From contig CAWJSX010000005.1 in NCBI GenBank assembly GCA_963845675.1, positions 248,001-312,000 on the forward strand: a DNA stretch of 64,000 bases, read 5' to 3'. This DNA is from CAWJMD01 sp963845675 (lineage in GTDB: Bacteria; Actinomycetota; Actinomycetes; Actinomycetales; CAWJMD01). Positions within the stretch are counted from its first letter, which is position 1. Each line of letters starts with the position of its first letter. The position numbers and the translations under genes are program-made. This document shows positions 48,710 through 57,229 of this stretch, piece after piece. Under the pieces are notes generated by a model that did not search any database, was not told the origin of the DNA, and saw only the letters and a program-made list of their open reading frames with translations.

Positions 48710-48750
48710 GTTCCGCAGCCGGAACCCGCTGGGCGCGCGAGCCGGAGGTC

Positions 48751-48764
48751 GGGACCTACGTCCC
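48751..48764. promoter_or_regulatory. Perfect DevR-like box 3 of 3
   Basis: GGGAC-CTAC-GTCCC (with flanking C/G: CGGGACCTACGTCCCG) matches the core of the mycobacterial DevR consensus GGGACTNNNGTCCC except at the centre. It is 103 bases upstream of the DoxX gene. Confidence 0.75.
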
Positions 48765-48867
48765 GCCTGATGAGGTCCTTGGCCACCTCACGAGGCGCGG
48801 CCGCGCCCGTAGCGTCCTAGTCGTCGACGGTCGTCCGACCATCGACGTTTCGACCTGGGAGAAGCAG

Positions 48868-49437
48868 ATGCGTACCACCACCACCAGCAGCGACCTGGCG
48901 CCGCAGTACAACGGCGCCGGCAGCACCCTCGCGGTCGCCGCCGAGGCCGGCCGCCCCCGGGTCGCCGCCACCACGTGGGCCATCACGCGCATCGCGCTGG
49001 GGTTCATCTTCGCCTGGGCCTTCGTCGACAAGGCCTTCGGTTTCGGATTCGCAACACCGTCCGCGAACTCGTGGGTCAACGGGGGCTCGCCGACGACCGG
49101 GTACCTCGCAGGGGTCCAGGGCCCCTTCGGCGGCATCTTCAACGCCGTGTCCGGCCAGGCGTGGGCGGACTGGCTGTTCATGGGCGGACTGCTGGCGGTC
49201 GGGGTGGCCCTCCTCGCGGGGGTCGCGATGCGCCTCGCAGCCGTCGGCGGCGTGACGATGCTCATCATGATGTGGCTGGCCTCGATGCCGATGGTCAACA
49301 ACCCCGCCATCGACGACCACGTCGTCTACGCCCTGGTCCTGGTCGGCCTGGCGGCCGCAGGAGCCGGGCACACGCTCGGCCTCGGGGACCGGTGGAACGC
49401 GTTGCCCCTGGTCCGTCGCTTCCCCGTGCTCCGCTGA
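48868..49437 (+). CDS. DoxX-family membrane protein
   Basis: 189 residues with about four helices: TRIALGFIFAWAFVDKAFGF, WLFMGGLLAVGVALLAGVAM, GGVTMLIMMWLASM and VVYALVLVGLAAAGAGHTLG. DoxX/DoxD proteins occur in thiosulfate:quinone oxidoreductase and in membrane oxidoreductase complexes; function here unknown. ATG 48868 with GGGAGAAG upstream. Transcription probably starts near the three upstream palindromes and ends at the hairpin 49453-49490. Confidence 0.87.
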   Translation: MRTTTTSSDLAPQYNGAGSTLAVAAEAGRPRVAATTWAITRIALGFIFAWAFVDKAFGFGFATPSANSWVNGGSPTTGYLAGVQGPFGGIFNAVSGQAWADWLFMGGLLAVGVALLAGVAMRLAAVGGVTMLIMMWLASMPMVNNPAIDDHVVYALVLVGLAAAGAGHTLGLGDRWNALPLVRRFPVLR

Positions 49438-49452
49438 CCGAGGGCGCCACGA

Positions 49453-49490
49453 CGAGCCCCCACCCGGTGCGGTCACCGGATGGGGGCTCG
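49453..49490. terminator. Bidirectional terminator between doxX and ackA
   Basis: CGAGCCCCCA (49453-49462) pairs with TGGGGGCTCG (49481-49490), extended by CCGGTG/CACCGG inside with one mismatch. Lies between convergent stop codons. Confidence 0.8.
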
Positions 49491-49527
49491 TGTCGGCGTC
49501 GGCTCGGCCGAGCATGCGTGCGGGCAG

Positions 49528-50595
49528 CTACCAGCCCAGCAGAGCCCGCGTCTCGGCCGCCATCTGCAGGTCCTCCCGGCTCCGCAGGACCAAGACACGC
49601 ACCGCGGCGCCGTCAGCCGTGAGCTCCAGGGCGTCCTCGCCCCCGGAGGGAGCCGCACCTCCCGGCGGCCGGGCCAGGCTCTCGTCGGCGCGGACACCGA
49701 GCCAGCCGAGCCGCGCGCAGAGCGCCTGCCGGACGGCGCGGCTGTTCTCCCCGACACCCCCGGTGAAGACGAGCACGTCGAGCCCTCGCAACGCGGCGAC
49801 CATCGCTCCCGTGCAGGTCGTCAGGCGATGGAGGTAGACGTCGAAGGCAGCGGCGGCGAGCTCGTCTCCGCCGTCCCTGCGGCGCAGGACCTCCCGCAGG
49901 TCGCTGGTGCCGGCGAGCCCGAGCAGTCCGCTACGGCGCTCGAGGAGGTCCTCGAGGTCGACGTCGGCGTGCCGGGTCAGCCAGAGCAGCGCCCCCGGGT
50001 CGACGTCGCCGCTGCGGGTACCCATCACGAGCCCACCCAAGGGTGTGAAGCCCATGGTCGTGTCGACGCTGCGTCCGTCCCGCACGGCGCACAGCGAGGC
50101 GCCGCTGCCCAGGTGGGCGACCAGCACTCGATCGGCCTCCGGGACCAGGCGACCGATGGTCCTCGCGGCCCATGCGTGCGACAGCCCGTGGAAACCCTTG
50201 ACACGCAACGTCTCCCGCCAAGGCTCCGGGAGCGCGTACGTCGCGGCGTCAGCGGGAATGGTTCGATGGAAGGCCGTGTCGAAGCAGGCAACGTGCGGCA
50301 CTGCGGGCAGACTCGCGCGCGCCCGCTCCATGGCGTCCAGCGCCGCGGGCTGGTGCAGGGGGTCGAGCTCGGTCAGGCCGCGTAGCTCGTCGAGTACGGC
50401 GTCGTCCACCACCACCGCAGCGGTTCGGTCGCCACCGTGGACCACCCGGTGGGCGACGGCCGACGGCGAGCTGTCGGCCAGGGCACTGTCGAGGTCGTGG
50501 CTCTCGACGGCGTCGTCGGGGTGGACGAGCGACACCTTGGTCGACGAGCTCCCCGTGTTGACGGTCAGGACGTCTCCCTCGGATCGCTGCGTCAT
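49528..50595 (-). CDS. ackA: Acetate kinase
   Basis: Converts acetyl phosphate and ADP to acetate and ATP. ASKHA signatures: LTVNTGSSSTKVSLV at the N-terminus, AHRVVHGGD, FDTAFHRTIP, AHLGSGASLCAV, DTTMGFTPLGGLVMGTRSGD and FTGGVGENS. 355 residues, slightly shorter than the ~400 usual, with loops trimmed but no catalytic part missing. ATG overlaps the phosphoketolase stop (ATGA), so the pathway xylulose-5-P/fructose-6-P to acetyl-P to acetate plus ATP is encoded as a coupled pair. Confidence 0.95.
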   Translation of the reverse strand: MTQRSEGDVLTVNTGSSSTKVSLVHPDDAVESHDLDSALADSSPSAVAHRVVHGGDRTAAVVVDDAVLDELRGLTELDPLHQPAALDAMERARASLPAVPHVACFDTAFHRTIPADAATYALPEPWRETLRVKGFHGLSHAWAARTIGRLVPEADRVLVAHLGSGASLCAVRDGRSVDTTMGFTPLGGLVMGTRSGDVDPGALLWLTRHADVDLEDLLERRSGLLGLAGTSDLREVLRRRDGGDELAAAAFDVYLHRLTTCTGAMVAALRGLDVLVFTGGVGENSRAVRQALCARLGWLGVRADESLARPPGGAAPSGGEDALELTADGAAVRVLVLRSREDLQMAAETRALLGW

Positions 50596-53036
50596 CCGTG
50601 GGGCCAGACCCAGTCCGCGACCTCCGGCAGGTCCTCGCCGTGCTCGCGCGTCCACTGGCGCGCGCGCAGACGACTGTCGACCATCTGCTGCCTCAGACCG
50701 ACCATGCGAGAAGCGAGCCCGGGTACGCGGTCGATCACGTCCAGCACCAGGTGGTAGCGGTCCAGGTCGTTGAGCATCACCATGTCGAACGGTGTCGTCG
50801 TCGTGCCGTTCTCCTTGTAGCCGCGCACATGCAGGTTCGAGTGGTTCGTGCGCCGGTAGGTGAGCCGGTGGATCAGCCACGGGTAGCCGTGGAACGCGAA
50901 GACGACGGGTCGGTCGGCGGTGAAGATCGCATCGAACTCGTGGTCGGACAGGCCGTGGGGGTGCTCGGACTCGGGCTGCAGCCTCATCAGGTCGACGACG
51001 TTCACCACGCGCACCCTGAGCTCCGTGGTGCGGCGCAGGATGTCGGCTGCCGCGAGGGTCTCCAGCGTGGGCACGTCGCCGGCGCACACCAGGACGACGT
51101 CAGGGTCCTCCCCCGGCACGTCGGTTCCCGCCCAGTCCCACACGCCGATGCCACGCGCACAGTGCGCGACGGCCTCGTCGAAGGTGAGGTAGTCGAGCTG
51201 GGGCTGCTTGCCGGCCACCACGACGTTCACGTAGCCCCGGGTGCGCAGGCAGTGGTCGTACACGGACAGCAGGGTGTTGGCGTCCGGTGGCAGGTAGACG
51301 CGCACGACCGCCGGCTTCTTGTTGAGCACCACGTCGAGGAAGCCGGGGTCCTGGTGCGTGGACCCGTTGTGGTCCTGACGCCAGACGTGCGACGTCAGCA
51401 GGTAGTTCAGTGAGGGGACCGGGTCCCGCCAGTCGATGCCCCCGCAGGCCTCGAGCCACTTGGCATGCTGGTTGAACATCGAGTCGACGATGTGGATGAA
51501 GGCCTCGTAGCAGGTGAACACCCCGTGCCTACCGGTCAGCACGTACCCCTCGAGCAGGCCCTGGCAGATGTGCTCGCTGAGCAGCTCGAAGGTGCGCCCG
51601 TCGGGGGAGAGGCGGTCGTCGCCCGGCACGGTCTCGGCGACCCACGAGCGCCCTCCCAGGTCGAGCACGTCCTGGAGGCGGTTGCTGGCCACCTCGTCCG
51701 GCCCGGTCACGATGAAGTTGTGCGGGTTCCTCCGGGCCACCTCGCGCAGCCAGCCTCCCAGCACCCTCGTCGCCTCGTGCGATGCCCGGCCACGCCGGTC
51801 GACGTCGACCGCGTGGTCGCGGACGTCGGGCAGGTCGAGGTCCCGACGTGGGGCGCCCACCGTCACCGGGTTGGCGCTCATCCGGCGAGGACCGGTGGGG
51901 GGCAGGGCGCGCAGCGCGGGGACGGGGCTGCCGTCCGCCTCGAACAGCTCGTCGGGCCGGTAGGAGCGCATCCACTGCGCCAGCGCCTCCCGGTGGACGT
52001 CGTTGGTGCGGACGGCCGTGAGCGGGACCTGGTGCGCGCGGAACGTCCCTTCGACCTGCTGGCCGTCGACGACGGAGGGACCGGTCCATCCCTTGGGTGT
52101 GCGCAGGACGATCATCGGCCACGCCGGGCGGGACAGGTCGCCATCGACCCGTGCCCGACGCTGGATCTCGGCGATGGCGTCGAGGCAGTCGTCGAGCGCG
52201 GCCGCCAGGGCCTGGTGCGTGTGCGCCGGGTTCGTGCCCGTGTCCGCGGACACGAAGCGTGGCGCGAAGCCCAGCCCGCGCATCAGCTCGGCCAGCTCGG
52301 CCTCCGGGATGCGCGCCAGGACGGTCGGGTTGGCGATCTTGTACCCGTTGAGGGCGAGGACGGGCAGCACCGCCCCGTCGCGCGCGGGGTTGATGAGCTT
52401 GTTCACGTGCCACGAGGCGGCGAGCGGGCCGGTCTCCGCCTCGCCGTCGCCGATCGCGCAGAACACGGTGAGGCCGGGGTTGTCGAGCGCGGCACCGTAG
52501 GCGTGGACCAGCGAGTAGCCGAGCTCTCCACCTTCGTGGAAGGAGCCGGGTGTCTCGGGGGCGCAGTGGCTCGGGACGCCTCCGGGGAACGAGAACTGCC
52601 GGAAGAACCGGGTCATCCCCGGCTCGTCCTGCGTGATGTGGGAGTAGCGCTCGCTGTACGTGCCCTCCAGCCAGGCGCAGGCGTTGGGGCTGGGACCGCC
52701 GTGACCGGGGCCCATGACGTAGACCGCATCGAGGTCGCGCTCGGTGATGACCCGGTTCGCGTGGGTGTAGAGGAGGTTGAGCCCGGGCGTCGTGCCCCAG
52801 TGGCCGAGCAGCCGTGGCTTCACGTGCTCGGGGGTCAGCGGCTCGCGCAGCAGGGGGTTGCCGGTGAGGTAGATCTGCCCCACCGACAGGTAGTTGGCGG
52901 CGCGCCACCACGCGTCCATGGTGTGCAGGTGCTCTGTGGTGAGCGGTCCCTCGGCCTCGGCGAGCCGGTACCCCACCCCGCTCACGGTCGGTCCGGCGGC
53001 GGACGGGACCTGGTCGGCCGAGGTCTCGGTGCTCAT
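50592..53036 (-). CDS. xfp: Phosphoketolase (xylulose-5-P/fructose-6-P)
   Basis: ThDP enzyme that splits xylulose 5-phosphate or fructose 6-phosphate with Pi to acetyl phosphate. 814 residues: MDAWWRAANYLSVGQIYL, GHWGTTPGLNLLYTHANR, YVMGPGHGGPSPNACAWLEG, FPGGVPSHCAPETPGSFHEG, ThDP motif GDGEAETGPLAASWHVNKLI and a C-terminal VWRQDHNGSTHQDPGF. ATG 53036 starts just before MSTETSADQ with AAGGGGACAGC upstream. Boxes at 53098-53138 lie between it and the divergent USP gene. Oxidative pentose phosphate flux from gnd-zwf could feed it. Confidence 0.96.
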   Translation of the reverse strand: MSTETSADQVPSAAGPTVSGVGYRLAEAEGPLTTEHLHTMDAWWRAANYLSVGQIYLTGNPLLREPLTPEHVKPRLLGHWGTTPGLNLLYTHANRVITERDLDAVYVMGPGHGGPSPNACAWLEGTYSERYSHITQDEPGMTRFFRQFSFPGGVPSHCAPETPGSFHEGGELGYSLVHAYGAALDNPGLTVFCAIGDGEAETGPLAASWHVNKLINPARDGAVLPVLALNGYKIANPTVLARIPEAELAELMRGLGFAPRFVSADTGTNPAHTHQALAAALDDCLDAIAEIQRRARVDGDLSRPAWPMIVLRTPKGWTGPSVVDGQQVEGTFRAHQVPLTAVRTNDVHREALAQWMRSYRPDELFEADGSPVPALRALPPTGPRRMSANPVTVGAPRRDLDLPDVRDHAVDVDRRGRASHEATRVLGGWLREVARRNPHNFIVTGPDEVASNRLQDVLDLGGRSWVAETVPGDDRLSPDGRTFELLSEHICQGLLEGYVLTGRHGVFTCYEAFIHIVDSMFNQHAKWLEACGGIDWRDPVPSLNYLLTSHVWRQDHNGSTHQDPGFLDVVLNKKPAVVRVYLPPDANTLLSVYDHCLRTRGYVNVVVAGKQPQLDYLTFDEAVAHCARGIGVWDWAGTDVPGEDPDVVLVCAGDVPTLETLAAADILRRTTELRVRVVNVVDLMRLQPESEHPHGLSDHEFDAIFTADRPVVFAFHGYPWLIHRLTYRRTNHSNLHVRGYKENGTTTTPFDMVMLNDLDRYHLVLDVIDRVPGLASRMVGLRQQMVDSRLRARQWTREHGEDLPEVADWVWPHG

Positions 53037-53097
53037 GTGCTGTCCCCTTCTGCGCTGCGGCCCCGCCAACAGTAGCCACGACCGCACCGACCCCCAG

Positions 53098-53111
53098 GGG
53101 CCGAAGGTCCT
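53098..53111. promoter_or_regulatory. DevR-like box
   Basis: GGGCC-GAAG-GTCCT, two mismatches to GGGAC-N4-GTCCC, 62 bases before the phosphoketolase start. Confidence 0.5.
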
Positions 53112-53124
53112 CAGGCAGCACGTC

Positions 53125-53138
53125 GGGACCTTCGCCCC
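53125..53138. promoter_or_regulatory. DevR-like box
   Basis: GGGAC-CTTC-GCCCC, one mismatch, 80 bases before the USP start; pairs with the box 14 bases away, giving the two-site layout often seen at DevR promoters. Confidence 0.55.
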
Positions 53139-53217
53139 CGGACGGGTGGCCCGGGCGGTGCCACGGTATGTGCGTGGGCAGCCGCGCCAGGCTGTCTCGT
53201 CGGCAGGAGGAGCAGCG

Positions 53218-54243
53218 ATGCAGATACCGGAGGCTTCGCCCGAGTCGGTCGAGGGCCGGGTGGTGGTTGCCAGCGACGGCTCCTGGCACAGCCGGGCTGC
53301 CCTGGAGGCGGCGGCTCTGGAGGCGCTCCAGCGCGGCACGCGGCTGGACGTCGTGACGCTCTGCGCGGTCGAGCCGGACCCCGACCTCACGTCCGGTGCC
53401 CGGCTGACCCAGGCCCGGGAGCAGCTGGCCGAGGCGCAGCGAGCTGCCGAACGGGCCGCGCTCGACGTGCATCGCGGCCACCCGGACCTGCCGGTCGGGG
53501 CGCACGCGGTGCCGGTGGACGACCACGCCGGGCTGCGACACCTGCTGGCCGGCAGCAGCCTGCTCGTCCTCGGGTCGTTCGGACGTCTGGGCCGGCGGTC
53601 GTTCACGCTCGGGTCGACCAGCCGCGAGTTCCTGCACGCCGGGGACTCGCCCGTGCTCGTCGTGCCGGAGGACGGTGCGCCGCCTCGGCCCGCCGACCTC
53701 CCCGCCGATGTTCTGGCCGGTCTGGACGAGCGACCGCACGGGCTGGAGGTCATCCGGGTGGCCGCCGAGCAGGCGCACCGTCGCGGTCGGCACCTCACGG
53801 TCCTCCACGCCTTCCACCCGGCGCCCGGAGAGGAGCGGGAACGCGCCCTCGCCCGGGCCCGCAGCTGGTGCGAGCACCAGATCACTGCGGCCCGTATCCC
53901 GGCCGGCGTCGGTGTCACCCACGTCGTCACCCCCGAGCCGCCGACGGACGCACTGTTGCGGCACGCGTCGGGAGCCGAGCTCGTCGTCATCGGGTCGCGG
54001 GGACCGGTCGCTCTCGCCGGGCTGTCGCTGGGTTCGGTCAGCCGCGCGGTGCTCGACGCCGCCCGACGGCCCGTCCTGGTCGTGCTGCCGTCACGCGAGC
54101 GGGGGAACGAGCGCGACCGGGCACCCGGCGTGCTCGAGCACGGTCCGGCTGACGGACCCGAGGATCGCCCGCCCCAGCCGCCCACGTCCGTGCGACCCGA
54201 CCACGAGCAGCTCGGCGCCGTCGGAGGCCGCGACCAGGGCTGA
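53218..54243 (+). CDS. Universal stress protein, two domains
   Basis: 341 residues with motifs GSFGRLGRRSFTLGSTS and GSRGPVALAGLSLGSVS. After the last strand (PVLVVLPS) there is a 50-residue Pro/Arg/Gly-rich tail which is antisense to the end of the convergent USP gene (153-base overlap), so the true stop could be earlier if a base is wrong there. ATG 53218 has GGAGGAGCAGCG upstream. Confidence 0.87.
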   Translation: MQIPEASPESVEGRVVVASDGSWHSRAALEAAALEALQRGTRLDVVTLCAVEPDPDLTSGARLTQAREQLAEAQRAAERAALDVHRGHPDLPVGAHAVPVDDHAGLRHLLAGSSLLVLGSFGRLGRRSFTLGSTSREFLHAGDSPVLVVPEDGAPPRPADLPADVLAGLDERPHGLEVIRVAAEQAHRRGRHLTVLHAFHPAPGEERERALARARSWCEHQITAARIPAGVGVTHVVTPEPPTDALLRHASGAELVVIGSRGPVALAGLSLGSVSRAVLDAARRPVLVVLPSRERGNERDRAPGVLEHGPADGPEDRPPQPPTSVRPDHEQLGAVGGRDQG

Positions 54244-55020
54244 GGCGGCGTGCCCCTGCACGACGGACACGGTCACGTCGACGTCGGGGAACTCGTGGGT
54301 CCAGCCGGCGAGCTGCTCGGACACCCAGAGGCTGCGTCGCTGCTCGATCACGTAGTGCGGGCTGGTCAGCTCGGCGGTCACCACGTCGACGCCCTGGTCG
54401 AGGTCCCGTGACCACGCGTTGACGACGATGAGGCCGCAGCCGCGCCGGTCCGCCTGACGGAAGGCGAGACCGAGGGCGGCCTCGGAGTCCGGTGCGCCGT
54501 CGAGGCCGACGAGCACGTCGCTGCGCGGACGGTGCGGGTCGTCCCAGTCCTTGACGACGACCGTCGGGGAGGACGAGCCGGCCACGAGGGCGCCTGTGGA
54601 GGCGCATCCCGCCCACTGGGGGTGGCGGTAGCCGAGGACCACCAGGTGAGCTCCCCGGGTCGCTGCCGCGAAGGCCTCCTGGACGGCGTTCGCCGACGCC
54701 GCTGACACCCCCGGCACGTCCGCGCACGTCACGGCGAGCCGCGGGCGCCGCGACCGCACGTGTGCCACAGCCGAGGCGACCAGGTCCGAGGGTTCGGGGG
54801 CACCACCGACACGGGCGGCAGCCACGACGGCCTGCAGGACGCGGGCACCGGGGATGGCCAGGGGTGTGGGCGCGTAGACCACGTGCAGCGGCCTGGAGTC
54901 GGCGACCGCCTCTCGTGCGGCCCAGTCCAGCGCCCAGTCGCTCGTCGGGCTGGCGTCGATGCCGACGACCACCGCCCCCTCGGGGGTCGGGCCCCCGGTG
55001 AGGCCGTCCTCCGGTGGCAT
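54091..55020 (-). CDS. Universal stress protein, two domains
   Basis: 309 residues. The second domain has GSHGRGRLGRAILGSVS, while the first has a changed motif (GYRHPQWAGCASTGALVAG) that may not bind ATP. Starts two bases after the USP-like gene upstream and ends opposite the tail of the convergent USP. Confidence 0.88.
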   Translation of the reverse strand: MPPEDGLTGGPTPEGAVVVGIDASPTSDWALDWAAREAVADSRPLHVVYAPTPLAIPGARVLQAVVAAARVGGAPEPSDLVASAVAHVRSRRPRLAVTCADVPGVSAASANAVQEAFAAATRGAHLVVLGYRHPQWAGCASTGALVAGSSSPTVVVKDWDDPHRPRSDVLVGLDGAPDSEAALGLAFRQADRRGCGLIVVNAWSRDLDQGVDVVTAELTSPHYVIEQRRSLWVSEQLAGWTHEFPDVDVTVSVVQGHAASALVAASDGAELLVVGSHGRGRLGRAILGSVSRTVLEHAGCPVALVPPLA

Positions 55021-55022
55021 GC

Positions 55023-55463
55023 TCAGTCGGGAGGCCGGGGCACCGTGACGACCTGGCACTCGGCTCCGGCGCGGCACGTGTCGGCCACCGCTTCGAGGGC
55101 GGAGGCGTCGTCCTCGCCCAGCACCAGCAGAGCGGCCCCACGGCTCCGTGAGAGCAGCACGTCCGCGACGTGGCCACGGCTCCGTTCGAAGCGCACCGGC
55201 ACCTTCGGCCCGAACCTCAGTGCCTGCAGGCCGGCCCGGAACGTCGCGTCGTCCTCGATGTCGGCCTGGTGCGGACCACCCGCCGTGTCGACGCGGACGA
55301 ACGTCACGCGACCGCGGATGCGGGCCGCCTCGCGGAGCGCCACCTCTGCGACGGGACGGGCCGTCCCGTCGTTGACGAGCCCTGCCACGACCTCGGGACG
55401 TGAGGCGACCGATGGGGGGGAGGACACGGTGTTGGGAACGTCGCCGTGCGGTTGAGCAGCCAT
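55023..55463 (-). CDS. Degenerate USP-like protein
   Basis: 146 residues with the alternating alpha/beta pattern of a USP domain (EVVAGLVNDGTARPVAEVAL, VTFVRVDTAGG, AALLVLGEDDASALEAVADT, CQVVTVPRPP) but no G-2x-G-9x-G(S/T) loop: the position reads GEDDASAL. Probably a non-ATP-binding partner of the USP that starts two bases downstream. Confidence 0.7.
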   Translation of the reverse strand: MAAQPHGDVPNTVSSPPSVASRPEVVAGLVNDGTARPVAEVALREAARIRGRVTFVRVDTAGGPHQADIEDDATFRAGLQALRFGPKVPVRFERSRGHVADVLLSRSRGAALLVLGEDDASALEAVADTCRAGAECQVVTVPRPPD

Positions 55464-55499
55464 GGACCCAGGATCGTGTGCTGCCCCGACCCCTGGGAT

Positions 55500-55513
55500 G
55501 GGGCGAACGTCCC
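55500..55513. promoter_or_regulatory. DevR-like box
   Basis: GGGGC-GAAC-GTCCC, one mismatch to GGGAC-N4-GTCCC, 37 bases before the USP-like start at 55463 and just beyond the kinase stop. Confidence 0.55.
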
Positions 55514-55514
55514 G

Positions 55515-57219
55515 TCAGTCGTCCTCGGGCTCACCAGGGATGGGGACGGACCACTCCAGGCTGGTCCCGCCCATCGGGCTCGCCCCGACGTTGACGGCTC
55601 CGCCGCGGTCGACCGCCCGCTGCGCCAGGTTCGGCAGGCCGTTGCCACGACCGTCCCTCGTCGGTGGGCCGACACCGTCGTCGGAGATGACGATCCTGAG
55701 CCGATCGCCCGCCGACAGCTCGACGGTGGCCGACGACGCGCCGGCGTGCCGCACGACGTTCGAGAGACCTTCGCGTACCACCGCCACGACGTCCTCGGCC
55801 AGCTCCGGCGGGATGGTCGACAGCGGTCCGGCCAGGTGCAGCCGTGGCATGAAGCCGAGGGCCTCGCCCGCCGCGACGACCTCGTCGTCGACCTGACCTC
55901 GCAGTCCCTGCTGGCCCGGGCGGGTCCGCAGCCGGAAGATCGTGCTGCGCACGTCCTTGATCGTGCCGTCCAGGTCGTCGACCACCTGGTCGAGCCGGTC
56001 CCGGAGGCCCTCGGGCACGGCCCCCCTGGCCACCGACTGGACGCTGAGTCCGACGGCGAACAGCCGCTGGATCACGAGGTCGTGGAGGTCACGGGCGATG
56101 CGGTCCCGGTCCTCCAGCACGGCCAGCCTGGCCCGGTCCCGCTGGGCGTCGGCGACGTCGAGGGCCAGCGAGACCTGCTCCCCGAAGGTGCGCAGGAGGC
56201 CGATGTCGACCGGCGGCAGGGTCGTGGGCTCGGCCCACACGAGGGCGATGACGCCGTGGCACCGCTCCACCCCGAGCAGGGGGTGCAGGATCGCCGCCAT
56301 CGTGTCGGGCGCGCCTTCGATGATCGTGGTCTCGCGTCGTTCGACCGCCCGGGTGGCGTGGTGGTGCAGGAGGTCGAGGTCGACCAGGTCCGACACCCCG
56401 CGGGCGGCCAACGGCTCGAGGAGCCCGTCGCCCGTCGCGTCCCCCTGGGGCGCCTGGCCGGCGCGCAGCAGGAGGATGGCGTCGCTGCCCGCGGCCCGCC
56501 ATGCCGCCTCCGCGACGGACTCAAGGGCCGCGCCCTCGTCGCGACTCTGCGTGACCGCCGGGATGGAGGCGGCCGCACCCTCCAACCAGGTCTCCCGCTG
56601 CCGGCTCTGCGAGTACAGGCGCGCGTTCTCGACCGCGATCCCGGCCGCGGAGGCCAGTGCGACGGCGACCTCCTCGTCGTTCTGCGTGAAGTCGTGGGGT
56701 CCAGGGCCCTCGCCCGTCTTCTCGGTCAGGTAGAGGTTGCCGAAGACCTCGTCCCGGATCCGCACCGGGACGCCCAGGAACCCGCGCATCGGGGGGTGGT
56801 GGTCGGGGAAGCCGACGGAGCGGGGATGGTCGCCGAGCTCGTGCAGCCTCAGCGGGCGTGGGTCCTCGATCAGCAGGCCGAGGACGCCGTGACCCGTCGG
56901 CAGGTGGCCGATCAGGCGTCGGGCCTCCTCGTCGATGCCCTGGGTGACGAACTCGATGAGACGGCCGTGCGGGCCGATCACGCCGACGGCGCCGTAGCGC
57001 GCGCCGACGAGCACGCAGGCCGTGGACACGATCCGTTCGAGCACGGCGGCAAGATCGAGCCTCGGAGGACACGGCCACCACGGCGTCGAGCAGGGCGTTC
57101 AGACGGTCCTGCGACTCCTTGACGGCGCCGGCCCGGTCACGGAGCTCGAGCAGCAGGTCGTCGAGGTCGACACGGGGGAGGGCCGGCATCGACCCCGTCT
57201 CGTGCGCGTGGCTCTCCAC
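55515..57219 (-). CDS. devS: DevS/DosT-like double-GAF sensor histidine kinase, frameshifted once
   Basis: Partner kinase for the DevR-like regulator. After an N-terminal helix (LDDLLLELRDRAGAVKESQD) come GAF-A (ARYGAVGVIGPHGRLIEFVT, SVGFPDHHPPMRGFLGVPVR, FGNLYLTEK), GAF-B, a HisKA_3 box with the phospho-His in DRIARDLHDLVIQRLFAVGL, and an HATPase (VREGLSNVVRHAGASS, ISDDGVG, GNGLPNLAQRA). GAF-A follows DevS/DosT closely through the HHPPMR segment, near where those kinases carry the heme-ligand His, so O2/NO/CO sensing is likely but not proven. One shift near 57055 splits residues 1-53 from the rest; GTG 57219 or ATG 57189 are possible starts. It starts ten bases after the USP gene upstream. 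Confidence 0.9.
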
Positions 57220-57229
57220 GTCTCGAATG

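Noticed and set aside
48694..48710. GGTCCC-GAC-GGGACC as a transcription terminator
   Set aside because: It lies in a divergent promoter region between start codons and has no U-tract; a protein-binding site is more likely.
53037..54185. A very long minus-strand frame extending upstream of phosphoketolase
   Set aside because: It is antisense to a well-supported USP gene; phosphoketolase clearly starts at 53036 with its own ribosome-binding site.
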